DNA from: Actinomycetes bacterium
GTDB taxonomy: Bacteria > Actinomycetota > Acidimicrobiia > Acidimicrobiales > Palsa-688
Reading direction: 5' to 3'
Assembly (NCBI GenBank): GCA_021787365.1
Contig: JAJYMB010000024.1
Location: 29,626-93,625, forward strand
DNA: 64,000 nt
A program made the position numbers and the translations under genes. Each line of letters begins with the position of its first letter. Positions within the stretch are counted from its first letter, which is position 1. Positions 8,409-18,065 of the stretch are shown here, piece by piece. The notes beneath the pieces were generated by a model. It saw only the letters and a program-made list of their open reading frames with translations. It was not told the origin of the DNA and made no database searches.

Positions 8409-8442
8409 CGAGAACTCAGCCTAAGAACCTGGTTCGAGCGGA

Positions 8443-11310
8443 TCATCCGGCAGGTCCCTCATCTTTGCGCGCCATCAGCGCGGCCAGTTCGGCGCGGTTG
8501 CGGGCGCCGAGCTTGGCCAGGATGTGTGAAACGTGGCGCTCGACGGTTTTGCGGGATAGGAATAGCGAGCTGGCGATCTCCGGGTTGGTCGCCCCCCTGG
8601 CCACCGCTTCGGCTACGTCTCGTTCGCGCTGGCTGAGCGTGGCCGACGAGGTGGTCGGGCCCCTCCGCCAGGTATGGACGCCGAGGCCCCGTAGTCGCGC
8701 TTCGGCAAGCTGAAGCTCGCTCCGGGCGCCCATTTCCTCTGCTTCGCGGGCTGCCCGCTCGAAGGCGTCGACGGCAGCCTTGCGGTCGAGCTGGGCGGCC
8801 GCGGTGGCCGCATCGAGATCGATCCACAGCCGCATAAGCCTGTAGCCGACCAGCTCGGCGGCTTGAGCGGCCCGCGCAAACAGGGTGGCGCTTGCCCCCG
8901 GGTCCCGCCGGGCGGTGAGTAAGGCCTCGATGTAGGCTCGCCGGGCGGCCGGCCCCCCAGGGCGCGGATCGGGGTGGGTGGCGTCCCAGCGGCCTACCGC
9001 ATCTTCGGCAGCCGCGACCGAACCGATCCGAGCCGAGGCTTCCGCTCCTTGGAGGGTCGATTCCCAAAGGCACCGCCCGCAGCCCGCCACCGCCGCGTCG
9101 GCTGATATGGCGCCCGTCAGGGATTCCAGCTCGCTTGTCTTTCGGGCCGAGAAGCGGCCGACTAGCCCGATATGGAGGGTTCGGATGACTAGGCGAAAGT
9201 GGGGGCCCGTTTCGGTCTCGATCAGATGCTCGAGGGCCTCGATATTCGACTGGAAGTCCGTGCGGCTGGCTTCAATCGCGTGCAGCACTGCTCTCAGCTG
9301 CGGCACGGTAAATCGGCGGGGGGCGCCAATCCGCTCGGCCAGCGCTACCGTCTGGCGCAGAAAGTCCGATGCCTCGTCAAGGCGGCCGAGGTGGTGGGCA
9401 ATCCAGCCCACCCAGTGGGTGGCTTCTATCTCGAGGCTGGGCATGGTCAACCGGCGGGATTCCTCTAGCGCCCGTTTGGCCCGCGCCTCGGCGGAGCGCG
9501 GGAGCCCCTCGAACTGCAGCATCGAGAAGACCCCATCGGAAGCCGCGGCTAAAACCTCGGCAGGGTCTCGCGCTGTCTGCTGGATCGACTCTGCGCAGTG
9601 CCGGACCGTCCTGGCATCCGCTCGGCGTATCGCCGCGTCGAGGTTGCCGCGAACAGCTCTGACGTAGGCCGCGCACTCACGGTCCCCGAGAGCCGCGGTC
9701 CCGCCCGCCCGTTCGGCCAGACTCCTTGATGCCGCCATAGCGTGCTCGATGAGCGGCTGGGCGTCTCCCGCCAGACCTTCTAGCCACAGCAGAGACTGCG
9801 CGTCCATGCAGTCAGCTTCGATCGACAGCACCGGGTCGCCAGCGGCCAGTTCACGGACGCTGGCCGCATGGGCGTGCACTTCGAAGGACCGCCCGAGCTT
9901 GAAAGCTGCCCCTGCCGCCGAGAGAGCCGCCTCAGCCCGTTCCGCCCTGGAGGCAGCACGGTCGGCGAGGGCGGACCACCTCTCCAGCGCGGTCACCCAG
10001 TTTCCGATCTCGAAAGCCAGGGCCGCCACCGCTCTCTGCAGGACTCGTCCTTCGGTACCGCCCGCCGCGTCGGCAATCTGGCCAAGCATCATCAGTCCCT
10101 CGTCGCCCACCAGCCGCCGCTGGGGTGAGCGGGCAATCCGAAGAGCGAGATCGTACCCGTCGAGGCCCGCGGCGACACGATGCTCCAGTGCGCGCGACAG
10201 CTGACGAACATTCTCACCCGCTGAGGCTTCGAGCCACCGAGCCAAACGCCTGTGCATTCGCACCCTCTCGTCCTCCCCGAGCTCCAGCGACGCCGTCTCG
10301 CGTATCAGATCGTGTGCGATTGAGAGCGTCGTGCCGTCCTGAAGCACCAGCGCCCGGTTGACGAGCTCCAAAGCTGCGCCCCTCACTCGGTCGTCCGGCC
10401 ACTCCAACAACTCACCGATGCCGTCCGCGTTGAGTGGTTGGGCTGCCACCAAGAGAAGCGCGAATACTGCTGCTGGATCCATGCCGAGGTTGGCGGAGCG
10501 TGTGTGGATGACGTGTTGCGGGGAGCGGCGAGTGTCGTCTCCAGACGCGTGGTCAGCGACAAGCGCGGCCATCCAGAACGGCGACCCCGACGCCCGGTGC
10601 CACAACTCCGTGGCACGGCTCAACCCGAGCCCAGGCGCCAGGGTGTTCAGCAACTGGACGCCGTCAGACTCGTCGAGCGGCCCGAGCTCGATCTGCGTGA
10701 AGCGTTCGGCCGGGAGGGCGTCGGCGCACTGAGCGGCGAAAGACGTTGACTCTGGTGCCGGTCGGCTGGCGCAAAGCACGAACAGAGGCGTCCGGGCGCT
10801 GTTGGCTGCGACGACCAGATAGTGCAGTAGCGAGAGCGTCTCCCGGTCAGCCCACTGCAGGTCGTCGGCGACGATGCCCAGCGGGCCCACCTCCAACACG
10901 CAACGGAATGCCGTCTCGAACAGGCGGACGAACTCGGATGCCATTGGCCCTTCCGCCTTACCGACCAGAAGAGCGTCGAGCCGCTCACCGACGCCAGGAA
11001 CCCGGCTCAATTCTCGCAGCAGTCCTCCGGCCGCCCCGAGGGCGATATCGCGGGCATTCTGGTAGCCCTGTACTGTAAGATAAGGCCACACAAACGCTCG
11101 AAGCGCTTCGGCGAGGAGCCTTGACTTCCCCAGGCCGGGTGCCCCGACGACCACGGCTCCAACGGGACCTCCATGTGCGACCGTGGAGGCGAGCGCGCTC
11201 AGTTCACGCAGTTCCGTCGATCGACCAACAAATGGGACGTCCGATTGCCCCGCGCCCGTGTGCCGTACGCCACCAAACCGCATCCGAGGGAACATCGCGT
11301 CCACTAGCAC
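8443..11310 (-). CDS. LuxR-family regulator of the LAL (large ATP-binding) type
   Basis: Up to 955 residues. The N-terminal AAA-type ATPase has FVGRSTEL at about 27, Walker A GAPGLGKS at about 56-63 and a Walker B-like GIVADDLQWAD. A long helical (TPR-like) sensor region follows, then a C-terminal LuxR/GerE helix-turn-helix (about 885-945: LSQRERDVAEAVARGATNPE, then SRKTVERHVSHILAKLGARN). Such proteins (MalT/LAL) bind a ligand and ATP, assemble and activate transcription. It heads a run of minus-strand genes ending in a small exported protein, which is its likely target or partner. GTG 11310 and ATG 11295 or 11283 are all possible starts; the last begins just before the conserved part. Confidence 0.9.
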   Translation of the reverse strand: MLVDAMFPRMRFGGVRHTGAGQSDVPFVGRSTELRELSALASTVAHGGPVGAVVVGAPGLGKSRLLAEALRAFVWPYLTVQGYQNARDIALGAAGGLLRELSRVPGVGERLDALLVGKAEGPMASEFVRLFETAFRCVLEVGPLGIVADDLQWADRETLSLLHYLVVAANSARTPLFVLCASRPAPESTSFAAQCADALPAERFTQIELGPLDESDGVQLLNTLAPGLGLSRATELWHRASGSPFWMAALVADHASGDDTRRSPQHVIHTRSANLGMDPAAVFALLLVAAQPLNADGIGELLEWPDDRVRGAALELVNRALVLQDGTTLSIAHDLIRETASLELGEDERVRMHRRLARWLEASAGENVRQLSRALEHRVAAGLDGYDLALRIARSPQRRLVGDEGLMMLGQIADAAGGTEGRVLQRAVAALAFEIGNWVTALERWSALADRAASRAERAEAALSAAGAAFKLGRSFEVHAHAASVRELAAGDPVLSIEADCMDAQSLLWLEGLAGDAQPLIEHAMAASRSLAERAGGTAALGDRECAAYVRAVRGNLDAAIRRADARTVRHCAESIQQTARDPAEVLAAASDGVFSMLQFEGLPRSAEARAKRALEESRRLTMPSLEIEATHWVGWIAHHLGRLDEASDFLRQTVALAERIGAPRRFTVPQLRAVLHAIEASRTDFQSNIEALEHLIETETGPHFRLVIRTLHIGLVGRFSARKTSELESLTGAISADAAVAGCGRCLWESTLQGAEASARIGSVAAAEDAVGRWDATHPDPRPGGPAARRAYIEALLTARRDPGASATLFARAAQAAELVGYRLMRLWIDLDAATAAAQLDRKAAVDAFERAAREAEEMGARSELQLAEARLRGLGVHTWRRGPTTSSATLSQRERDVAEAVARGATNPEIASSLFLSRKTVERHVSHILAKLGARNRAELAALMARKDEGPAG

Positions 11311-11356
11311 GCGACCGACAAGCGTTCGGGATCACTCATAGCAACCGGCCACTGAC

Positions 11357-11755
11357 CTACCTGATCATTGCTCGAGATAGATGACCAGTGATAGGGCCAA
11401 TCGGCTCTATCAAGCTGTAGATCCCGACGAAAATGGCAGTGGGATCTCCGATGAAAATGGCCGTGATCCCAGCGAAAATGGCAGTGGGCACAGGGGCTGC
11501 TCCCCAGGCGCCGGAGCCGCCGAGCGGCTCGGGGCTCACCAGCCTGACCAGGAGGCCTTCGGAAGCCGCTAGGCCCAACAGCCACCGCAGCGCCGCCCCG
11601 CGGACCTGGTGGGCCCGCAGCACGGTCAGCTCCTTCGCCTGCTCGGCGCGAAGCCACGCGCTCACCAGCTGGGCGCCGGTGGCGTCCCCGCGCTCGGACG
11701 CCCGGTCCCAGTGCTTGCCGAGGGCCATGAGGACCTCGGCAAGCAGCCGTGCCAC
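11357..11755 (-). CDS. Hypothetical protein, C-terminus replaced by repeats
   Basis: 132 residues. The first about 92 have strongly GC-biased third positions and look genuinely coding and helical (RGDATGAQLVSAWLRAEQAK, then LTVLRAHQVRGAALRWLLGL). After GAAPVP the frame runs into three copies of a short repeat and reads TAIFAGITAIFIGDPTAIFV, an artefact-like tail. I think the native 3' end was lost when the repeat region was placed there. No family recognised. GTG 11755 or ATG 11728 could be the start. Confidence 0.35.
   Translation of the reverse strand: MARLLAEVLMALGKHWDRASERGDATGAQLVSAWLRAEQAKELTVLRAHQVRGAALRWLLGLAASEGLLVRLVSPEPLGGSGAWGAAPVPTAIFAGITAIFIGDPTAIFVGIYSLIEPIGPITGHLSRAMIR
11429..11486. 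repeat. Three tandem GAAAATGGCNGTG repeats, IS-end-like
   Basis: GAAAATGGC(A/C)GTG occurs at 11429-11441, 11453-11465 and 11474-11486 (spacing 24 and 21). Multiple short terminal repeats of this kind are typical of the ends of IS21-like elements in actinobacteria. No transposase is adjacent; an integrase-core fragment lies 3.6 kb away. Confidence 0.5.
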
Positions 11756-11813
11756 GCCGCCTTGGCTCGGGCTCGCGTGGACAACGAAGCGCCCTGCACG
11801 CCGGCACGCCGCC

Positions 11814-12167
11814 CCGGCACTGGGGTTCGGGCCCGCCGAGGGGGAAGGGTTCCCGGACTACTTCCCCGTGGACGACAATGACCCCCGACGCGCAAAGCGG
11901 CCTTATGGGCTCTCCAAGCGGTTCTCCGAAGACATGTGCGAGACTTTCAGCGCGAGGTCGGGCATTCCGAGTATCTCCTTCCGCCCCGTGTGGGTCTGGC
12001 AGCCTGAGTACTACCGCAGGATCGAGGGCCGAAGAAGGCTAGACCCTCGCTCGGAATGGGAGCCGTATTGGGAATGGGGGGCATTTGTCGATGTGCGCGA
12101 TGTAGCGGCAGCGGTAGCCAGTTCGCTCGAGGTGCCGTTCGAAGGACACCACAGGGCGCTCCTGTGA
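11814..12167 (+). pseudogene. NAD-dependent epimerase/dehydratase, internal fragment
   Basis: About 118 residues of an extended short-chain dehydrogenase. They include GFGPAEGEGFPDYFPVDD, the active-site segment RPYGLSKRFSEDMCE (YxxxK) and RPVWVWQPEYY. Near the C-terminal end it reads FVDVRDVAAAVASSLE and stops at HHRALL, where complete family members continue for another 50-80 residues. The N-terminal Rossmann fold (GxxGxxG) is missing. Both ends are therefore lost and the gene cannot make an enzyme. Confidence 0.7.
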
Positions 12168-12215
12168 ACCGCTGACATCTCGGGTAGCGCTCCGAGCCTG
12201 GAACTCGCTGCCTGC

Positions 12216-14432
12216 CTAGCTCCCCGCGTCCCTTTCAGGGACCCTGAGATCTGCTCCAGCGAACCTTGGCACGCCCTTTTCAGCTGCGCCGTCGCCCGGG
12301 ACCTCCTCAGGGAGAGCCTCGCTTGGACGATGGCCTCTTTCATGCCCAACCGGTCGAATTCTGCTTGGTCCACCCTCTGCCCTTTGCCCCCGAAGTTTCA
12401 CCTGCACGCCGTCGTAGCTACCGGCCAGGCCCGGTGCTCCAGCGGGCGCCGGCCTGGAGCGCGGCCGCCGCTTGGGCCAGAGGCCCGCCGGCACCAGCGC
12501 GAACACGGCCAAGGCGAGGCCGCTTAGCGCAAACAATTCTGGATAGTCGCTGTAGCCGTGAAAGCGGAAAACTACGTGGTCGGTACCCGCGGGGACATCG
12601 ACCGCGACGAGCGCCGGTGCCACCATACGGGTCGGTCGGCGCCGGCCGTTCACGGTTGCGGTCCACCCAGGGTCATAAGAAACGCTGAGCACTGCCACTC
12701 CGCGACGGCGCATCTCCAACGTCGCCGAGGCCTCGCCGTAATCGAGGTGAGCGCGCTCGCCGCGGACCGCGCCGATCTCGCCTGGCGCGCGGCGGAGGAC
12801 CGGCGCGGCACCGGCGGCAGCCGGCCATAGCCGCGGCTGCCGGGCCCCCACTTGACACTGAGATAGGCGCCCGCGGCGCCAAACCCGAAGTGAAGCAGCT
12901 GGATGCTTCGCGTACCCACGTTCGTCCGGTTCGCGGCGACCTCGCCGACGATATGGCCGACTTGGACGTAGCTATCACCATCGATCGTCCACAGAACATA
13001 GGGCCCGGAGCGCATAACCAGTCGGGCGGGCACCGGCGGCTTTTTTCCCGCCGGTAATAGGAGGTACCGGATCCCAAACAGCCGGTAGTCAGATAGATCG
13101 CGGTCGTCGAAGTAGTACTCCGGGTCTGTCATTAGCGACGCCGTCCGCAGCGTGTAACCGACCTCGTCGATGTCTTGGCTCTCGAGGTACTTGAAGACGG
13201 GTACTGCGCCGACAGTGAAGCTCTGGCCCCAGTTCGAGGGCATCCCCGCGTAAGTCCGCCCGGCGCCGTCACACTTGATCACCGCGAGGAGGCGGTCGAG
13301 CTCGGCGCCCTCGGCGGCATCGGCCCTACGCTGTGCCGCGATCGCGGCACCGTCATGGTGGTCGTAGGCGCCGAGCTGAAGCCAGGCGGGCGCAAGCACA
13401 GCGACCGCCGCGAAGAGGGCGGCCGCGTTCGAGAAGCCACGCCGCCAATGCCGAGCCCGCGCCTCGAGCAGCCGCGGGCAACCCGCCGCCACCCACGCTG
13501 CCCCGCGGCCGGCAAACAGTAGCGCGGCGAGCTGGACACCCATCATGAATCGGCGGAAAAAGATGTCGGCGCTACCGGGGACAACGTCGACGAGCGACCC
13601 GAACGTCGTGCGGCCGAAGGACAGCAGCAGGCATACCCCGAGCGCCACCAGTAGGGCGCGCGCGTTGGCGTCCGAAGACCATGCAAGCCACGCCAAACCC
13701 AACCCGAGCGCCATGAACACTGTCACGACAGGCAGCCGGCCGTGGTCGAGGAGTTGCCCCGAGGCGAGCCAGTAGAGGACTTGGCGGGCGCCGCAGCCAT
13801 TGACGAGACCCGTGCCCTGCAGCGGCTCGTTGATTGCCGACCACGGCCGCTCGTCCAGGAGAGGGACGATCACCCACGCAGCCGCAAGTAACGAGCCGCC
13901 CAAAAGCACCGCACCACATCGCCCATAGCTGCGTCCAGACGCCGAAGCCTGTCCACACGTAGGCATGCTGCTCGTAACCGACCCCCGTGGCGCTCACCAG
14001 GAACGGCGCCATCGCAGCCGAGGCGGCCGCCGCCGGCCTGCTCGCCCCGAAGGCACGGGCGGACAGGTAAACGCTGATCGGCCAGAGCGACAACAACAGG
14101 TATAGGGACCAGCGAAATGCCACGTCAGGGCCGGTCGCCAGCCCGACTAGCCCAGTCAAGATCGCGGGAAGGCTCTGGTAGTGAAGGAACTGCGGCGACC
14201 CCTCACCAAGGAACGGGAACCAACTCGTGAGCGGCAGGTGCCCAGCGCGCAACTGAGCCGTAGCGAAGCGCACCATCTGCTCGTGCATCGAGCTGTCGTT
14301 CAGGTACGCGACCCCGAGCGTGAGTGCCCGCAGGTCCGCTAGGTTCCAGCCAACCGCCGCGGCGACGAGCGACCACGGCCACCACGCAGCGGTCCGGCCC
14401 TCACCTCGGAGCCGGACCGACAAGCGCGCCAT
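12216..14432 (-). pseudogene. Decayed YfhO-like polytopic membrane protein
   Basis: Three reading frames are needed. Frame 1 starts at ATG 14432 and runs through DSSMHEQMVRFATAQLRAGH and TGVGYEQHAYVWTGFGVWTQ. Near 13915 the similarity jumps to another frame (AVLLGGSLLAAAWVIVPLLD and onward) with about 40 expected residues missing, so this is a deletion and not only a base slip. A second shift near 12840 moves to the frame that carries VSYDPGWTATVNGR and FRFHGYSDYPELFALSGLAL, the usual C-terminal end of YfhO-type proteins. The family is that of 2756-5407. The short tail after about 12340 looks non-native. Confidence 0.75.
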
Positions 14433-14475
14433 CGCCGACGCCCGGGCTGGGCGAGTGGCGATGGCCGTCACTGTG

Positions 14476-15090
14476 TCAACCGGCGCCCGTATTGCCCGTA
14501 TTGCCCGTGCCGGAACCAGTGCGGGGGCCCGTGCCGGCCTCAGGCGCGAAGGTGCAACGGGCCAGGTGCCAGGTGCCTTCGCCCGTGTTGTCGGCCGTCT
14601 GGCCAGCGTTGATGACCTCAGTGCCGTCCGTACCGACCAGGACCGCGATTGGTGGTCCCGAAACGCTGGCACCCGGAGCCGGCGTACACGCAACTGCGCC
14701 ACTGGCGGCTGCCGGCCCGGTCGCCATATAGACGGTGACCTGTTCATTGATCCCCATCGCCAGGAGCTTTGCGTTGGCCTGGGGAAGCGAAGAGGTCTGG
14801 CTGATCTGTACGGTGACTGAGCCATTGCTGTTTGTCGTGACGGCGAACGCCGGCGGGCTGCTTGCGACGCCAAGGGCAAGCACGAGCGCCGTGCCGGCGC
14901 CCGCCAGCCCGAGGGTGCTGCCGGCGATGAACCGCGGACGCCGCAAAAGACGGGCTCGAGCAGCGAGCTCGGCGGCATGCCACGCGATCGTGCCCTTGCG
15001 GCAATCGGTCGCTCTCGCACCGGCACCGCAAGTGCTGTTGTCTCTATGCTCATGTCCTCTAGTTGCGATCCTGGCCTCAAGTTGTGACAT
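14476..15090 (-). CDS. Membrane-anchored or exported hypothetical protein
   Basis: 204 residues from ATG 15090. The cytosolic part contains HAAELAARARLLRRPRF, then a helix (about 55-80: STLGLAGAGTALVLALGVAS) and a Ser/Thr/Gly-rich outer domain with TVQISQTSSLPQANAKLLAM and a Gly/Thr-rich end. Two cysteines (in AVACTP and ARCTF) could pair outside. This resembles anti-sigma-like or stress-linked one-helix proteins in actinobacteria, but no family is certain. It lies just upstream of the broken YfhO-like gene. The true start may be further in. Confidence 0.55.
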   Translation of the reverse strand: MSQLEARIATRGHEHRDNSTCGAGARATDCRKGTIAWHAAELAARARLLRRPRFIAGSTLGLAGAGTALVLALGVASSPPAFAVTTNSNGSVTVQISQTSSLPQANAKLLAMGINEQVTVYMATGPAAASGAVACTPAPGASVSGPPIAVLVGTDGTEVINAGQTADNTGEGTWHLARCTFAPEAGTGPRTGSGTGNTGNTGAG

Positions 15091-15101
15091 CGCCCTTCCC
15101 G

Positions 15102-15341
15102 CTACAGGCCAGAGGTCACCCTACGCTTGTCGGCTACCCCACCTCCCTGACCACGCAGGACCCAGCCGAGCCTGCTTGGGCTCTTTTCGCTGCACTCGAT
15201 GCCGAGCGCCGCGCACGAGCGCTCGATCGCCTTCGCAGCGAACTCGAGGCCGTTGTCGGGGCGCAGGCGTTCGGGGAGGCCGCCGAAGGGGCCACGGTCC
15301 GGGTCGACGACGATGCCCTGGCGCAGCGCGGCCAGCACCAC
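15102..15341 (-). pseudogene. Transposase fragment (integrase core, rve)
   Basis: About 50 residues match the DDE integrase core of actinobacterial transposases: VLAALRQGIVVDPDRGPFGG, then PERLRPDNGLEFAAKAI, where the Asp before Asn-Gly is the second catalytic acid, followed by ALGIEC. After ECSEKSPSR the similarity ends. The catalytic Glu, the N-terminal helix-turn-helix and the rest are missing. No flanking inverted repeats are clear. Confidence 0.65.
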
Positions 15342-15427
15342 CGCGGAGCTCCCGAGCTACTGGCCGGGACGATCGCTGAACGACGGCCTTGGCAGCGCGG
15401 GGCTGTGCGTCGACTGCGAAGCTCTAG

Positions 15428-16012
15428 CTACGCGGCGCCATGCAAGACGCCTATGACGAGCTTGTGGAGCGCCTCAGCGCCCGGCGGGCCGCCTTCCCGG
15501 TCGGTGAAGAGGAGGTGGGTCGCCCCGATCAGCGTGGGAGAGAGCGTTGCAATATCGGCAGAGTCAGCGACGCGACCGAGTGCCTGTTCCGCGGCCAGGT
15601 AGGCGGTGATCGCCGCGGACCCTTCCGCGATCAGCGGGAAGCGGGCGGCCCCCGCCTCACGTAAGCGGGCGCGCAGGCCCTCGCGGGTGACTACCAGCGC
15701 CACGATCGCCACGGCGAGCGGGCTGAACACCGCTGTCAACGCGTCGACGAGGTTGTCGGCAACGGTGCCTGTGCCGGCGGCTTCGCGAATCGCGGCCATC
15801 GGACCGTCGAGCTGGGCGACCCGATCGAGTACGAGCTCGGCAAGGAAGGAATCGAAGTCGACGAAGTGGCGATGCATCACGCCCTTTGCCACGCCCGCTT
15901 CCGTGGTGACAGCGCGGCTCGTCAGCCCACTCACACCGTCTCGGCGCAGCACCCGTTCGGCAGCGTTGAAGAGCAGCTCTCGCGCATTTTTGAGGTGGAC
16001 CCCGGTTGGCAC
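15428..16012 (-). CDS. TetR-family transcriptional regulator
   Basis: A 194-residue protein. The N-terminal helix-turn-helix is clear (about 8-55: ARELLFNAAERVLRRDGVSG, then VTTEAGVAKGVMHRHFVDFD). The rest is an all-helical ligand-binding domain. The start is GTG 16012, preceded by an AAGAGAAAGAAAA purine tract. It is divergent from a methyltransferase gene, and a perfect 38-bp palindrome lies between them, so it very probably represses both itself and that gene. The ligand is unknown. Confidence 0.9.
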   Translation of the reverse strand: MPTGVHLKNARELLFNAAERVLRRDGVSGLTSRAVTTEAGVAKGVMHRHFVDFDSFLAELVLDRVAQLDGPMAAIREAAGTGTVADNLVDALTAVFSPLAVAIVALVVTREGLRARLREAGAARFPLIAEGSAAITAYLAAEQALGRVADSADIATLSPTLIGATHLLFTDREGGPPGAEALHKLVIGVLHGAA

Positions 16013-16042
16013 TGCTTTTCTTTCTCTTGGACGTTTGACCTA

Positions 16043-16080
16043 AGTGGTCATGCGCCCACTATAGTGGGCGCATGACCACT
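16043..16080. promoter_or_regulatory. Perfect 38-bp palindrome, TetR operator
   Basis: All 38 bases read the same on both strands; the core is GCGCCCACTATAGTGGGCGC. It lies between tetR and the methyltransferase gene and even contains the methyltransferase ATG (16072). It is most likely the TetR binding site and, given its length, may hold two dimers. Confidence 0.85.
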
Positions 16081-16899
16081 ATACCGCCGGAGCCTGGCCC
16101 CTTCTCTGCGAGGGAACCGCATCACGCCCGCCAGATCGCTGAATCGTTCGGGAGCGAAGCCGAGCGCTACGAGCGGACGCGTCCCACCTACCCGAAAGCC
16201 ATGGTCGATGCGATCCTCGCGGCAAGCCCAGGGCGCGACTTCCTCGACGTCGGGACCGGCACGGGCATCTCCGCCCGGCCGTTCCTGCAGGAGGGGTGCC
16301 GAGTGCTCGGCGTCGAGCCAGACGAGAAGATGCCCGAGTTCGCCCGTCGCAGCGGTCTCGAAGTCGAGATCGCAAAGTTCGAGGACTGGGACCCCGCGGG
16401 GCGCACCTTCGACGTCGTGATCGCGGGACAGACCTGGCACTGGGTAGATCCCGTCCTCGGGGCATCCAAGGCGGCCGACGTGCTTCGGCCGGGCGGCCGC
16501 TGCGCGCTGTTTTGGAACGTCATGTCGTTGCCGCCGGACTTCGCCAAAGGGTTCGCTGCTGTCTACCAGCGGGTGCTCCCCGAGTTCCCCTTCTTCCGGG
16601 GTGGCGCACCCAGTGGCACGTCGTCCTACGCCCCGCTGTTCGATAAGGCCATCGACGGCATCCGCCTGACCGGGAAGTTCAGCGAGCCGGAGCAATGGCA
16701 GTTCGACTGGGAGCGGCCTTACACACGCGACGAGTGGCTGGACACCGTTCCCACGTTCGGGGGCCACAGTCAGGTTCGGCCGGCGAAGCTCGCGGAGTTG
16801 CTCACGGGGATCGGAGATGTGATCGACGCGGCGGGCGGCAGCTTGACCATGGGTTACACCGCTGTGGTGGTCACCGCGACGCGGGTCGACGCAGGCTGA
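16072..16899 (+). CDS. Class I SAM-dependent methyltransferase
   Basis: A 275-residue protein. Motif I is FLDVGTGTGISARPF (about 57-71), followed by the acidic VLGVEPDEKM and motif FDVVIAGQTWHWVD, then the post-motif LRPGGRCALFW. This pattern fits methyltransferase domain 11/25 proteins acting on small molecules. The ATG at 16072 lies inside the palindromic operator and has no Shine-Dalgarno. The message may be leaderless, which would let the TetR protein block initiation directly. Substrate unknown; a drug- or metabolite-responsive role is inferred from the TetR partner. Confidence 0.9.
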   Translation: MTTIPPEPGPFSAREPHHARQIAESFGSEAERYERTRPTYPKAMVDAILAASPGRDFLDVGTGTGISARPFLQEGCRVLGVEPDEKMPEFARRSGLEVEIAKFEDWDPAGRTFDVVIAGQTWHWVDPVLGASKAADVLRPGGRCALFWNVMSLPPDFAKGFAAVYQRVLPEFPFFRGGAPSGTSSYAPLFDKAIDGIRLTGKFSEPEQWQFDWERPYTRDEWLDTVPTFGGHSQVRPAKLAELLTGIGDVIDAAGGSLTMGYTAVVVTATRVDAG

Positions 16900-16974
16900 C
16901 TTCAATGGTGGCGTGGGCGTGCGCTCGTTGCTGGAGAAGTCCGGCTCCTGGGTTGCGGCTGCTCTCCGCCCACA

Positions 16975-17817
16975 TCAGTCGCGCGCGGAGGCGAGAAACT
17001 CGAGCAGCAGCCGCTGGTCCACTAGCTGGTCGCCAGGGCTCCCCACGTCGTTTTCATGGTCCGCCTGCCCTGGGCGGGGCCCTACTAGGGACTGCGCGCC
17101 GTCCTGGTCCCGGGAGACGGTCACTGGCACTGCCAGCGCGACCGGAAGAGGTTCGTCGTCCTCGAAGCACACAGCGGCGGACACGGTGGACTTCGTGCCA
17201 ACGTCGATAACCTTGGCGCGAGCGCGTCCCCGAGCCCGCCGTTTGGCCGGGTGGACGGTCGAGCCCTCGGTCGCCTCGCCAGCGGTTTGGCAGACCTTTA
17301 CAAGGCCGAGGTCGACCAGCTCCTTCACCGCTTTGCACCCGTTGAACTCGCCGAGGCCCCGCTCTGTCAACACCGCTCCGACAGGGCGCCCGCCGCCGAT
17401 CGTGGCCACTACTTGCCACTGGTTTGCGCGGAGCATCACGGGACCGTCGAACGAGGCTTCGAGTTCGAGCCGGCAGGACTGCGACGGGACGGTCGCCACG
17501 ATGGACGGCCACTCGGCGAGGCGCCTGTCGACCTCTTCCAGCAAGGGAATGAGGTCCGCCGGCGCCATGGGGTTGACGGGCTCTGTGCCGGTATGGAACA
17601 GGAAACTGGCGTCTTTCAGACGGAGGAGCGCGAAAAGAGCGTCGACGGCCGTCTTGTGCGCGCCGGCGTCGAAGCCGGCGAGCCGGCCTCGCTCCAACCA
17701 GACACTGATGACCTGTCCCCCCGCCTCTACCCGCAACTCGCCGGTCTGGCACGTTACAGAAAGCAGCGAGAGGACGTCCGGCAGGGCAACTGTTTCGAAC
17801 GTACCTTCGAGCGACAC
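16975..17817 (-). CDS. DUF4388 domain protein
   Basis: 280 residues from GTG 17817, chosen because GAGGG lies 6 bases upstream and the conserved DUF4388 opening follows at once (VSLEGTFETVALPDVLSLLS, then TGELRVEAGG and VWLERGRLAGFD). A second, degenerate copy of a similar fold may follow (about 130-200: RPVGAVLTERGL then VKELVDLGLVKV). The tail is low-complexity and charged. DUF4388 proteins are found with bacterial GTPase, chemosensory and type IV pilus regulators; the specific role here is unknown. It diverges from the glycosyltransferase gene. Confidence 0.75.
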   Translation of the reverse strand: MSLEGTFETVALPDVLSLLSVTCQTGELRVEAGGQVISVWLERGRLAGFDAGAHKTAVDALFALLRLKDASFLFHTGTEPVNPMAPADLIPLLEEVDRRLAEWPSIVATVPSQSCRLELEASFDGPVMLRANQWQVVATIGGGRPVGAVLTERGLGEFNGCKAVKELVDLGLVKVCQTAGEATEGSTVHPAKRRARGRARAKVIDVGTKSTVSAAVCFEDDEPLPVALAVPVTVSRDQDGAQSLVGPRPGQADHENDVGSPGDQLVDQRLLLEFLASARD

Positions 17818-18065
17818 GGCAACCCTCAGTACCCAATAGATCCTATGGCCAATTAGTTCGGCACCTTCAGGGAGAAGTTGAGTAAAAGCGTGTCGCGCTG
17901 CCCAGGCCCCAATTTTCCCCACCTCTATTGGGGTCAAATGCCAGTCATGCGGAGCGCCGTCACGCCTTGTGGGTCGGCCAGCCGACCCCGAGGCCGAGAA
18001 GAACGCCGGGTTCAACGGGTTCGCTACTCGCTCAAGAGCGAGACCTGGGAGCCGAGTACTAACGA

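Noticed and set aside
16048..16905. Long minus-strand frame opposite the methyltransferase
   Set aside because: It mirrors the methyltransferase gene, has no domain or ribosome-binding site, and begins within the next gene's territory.
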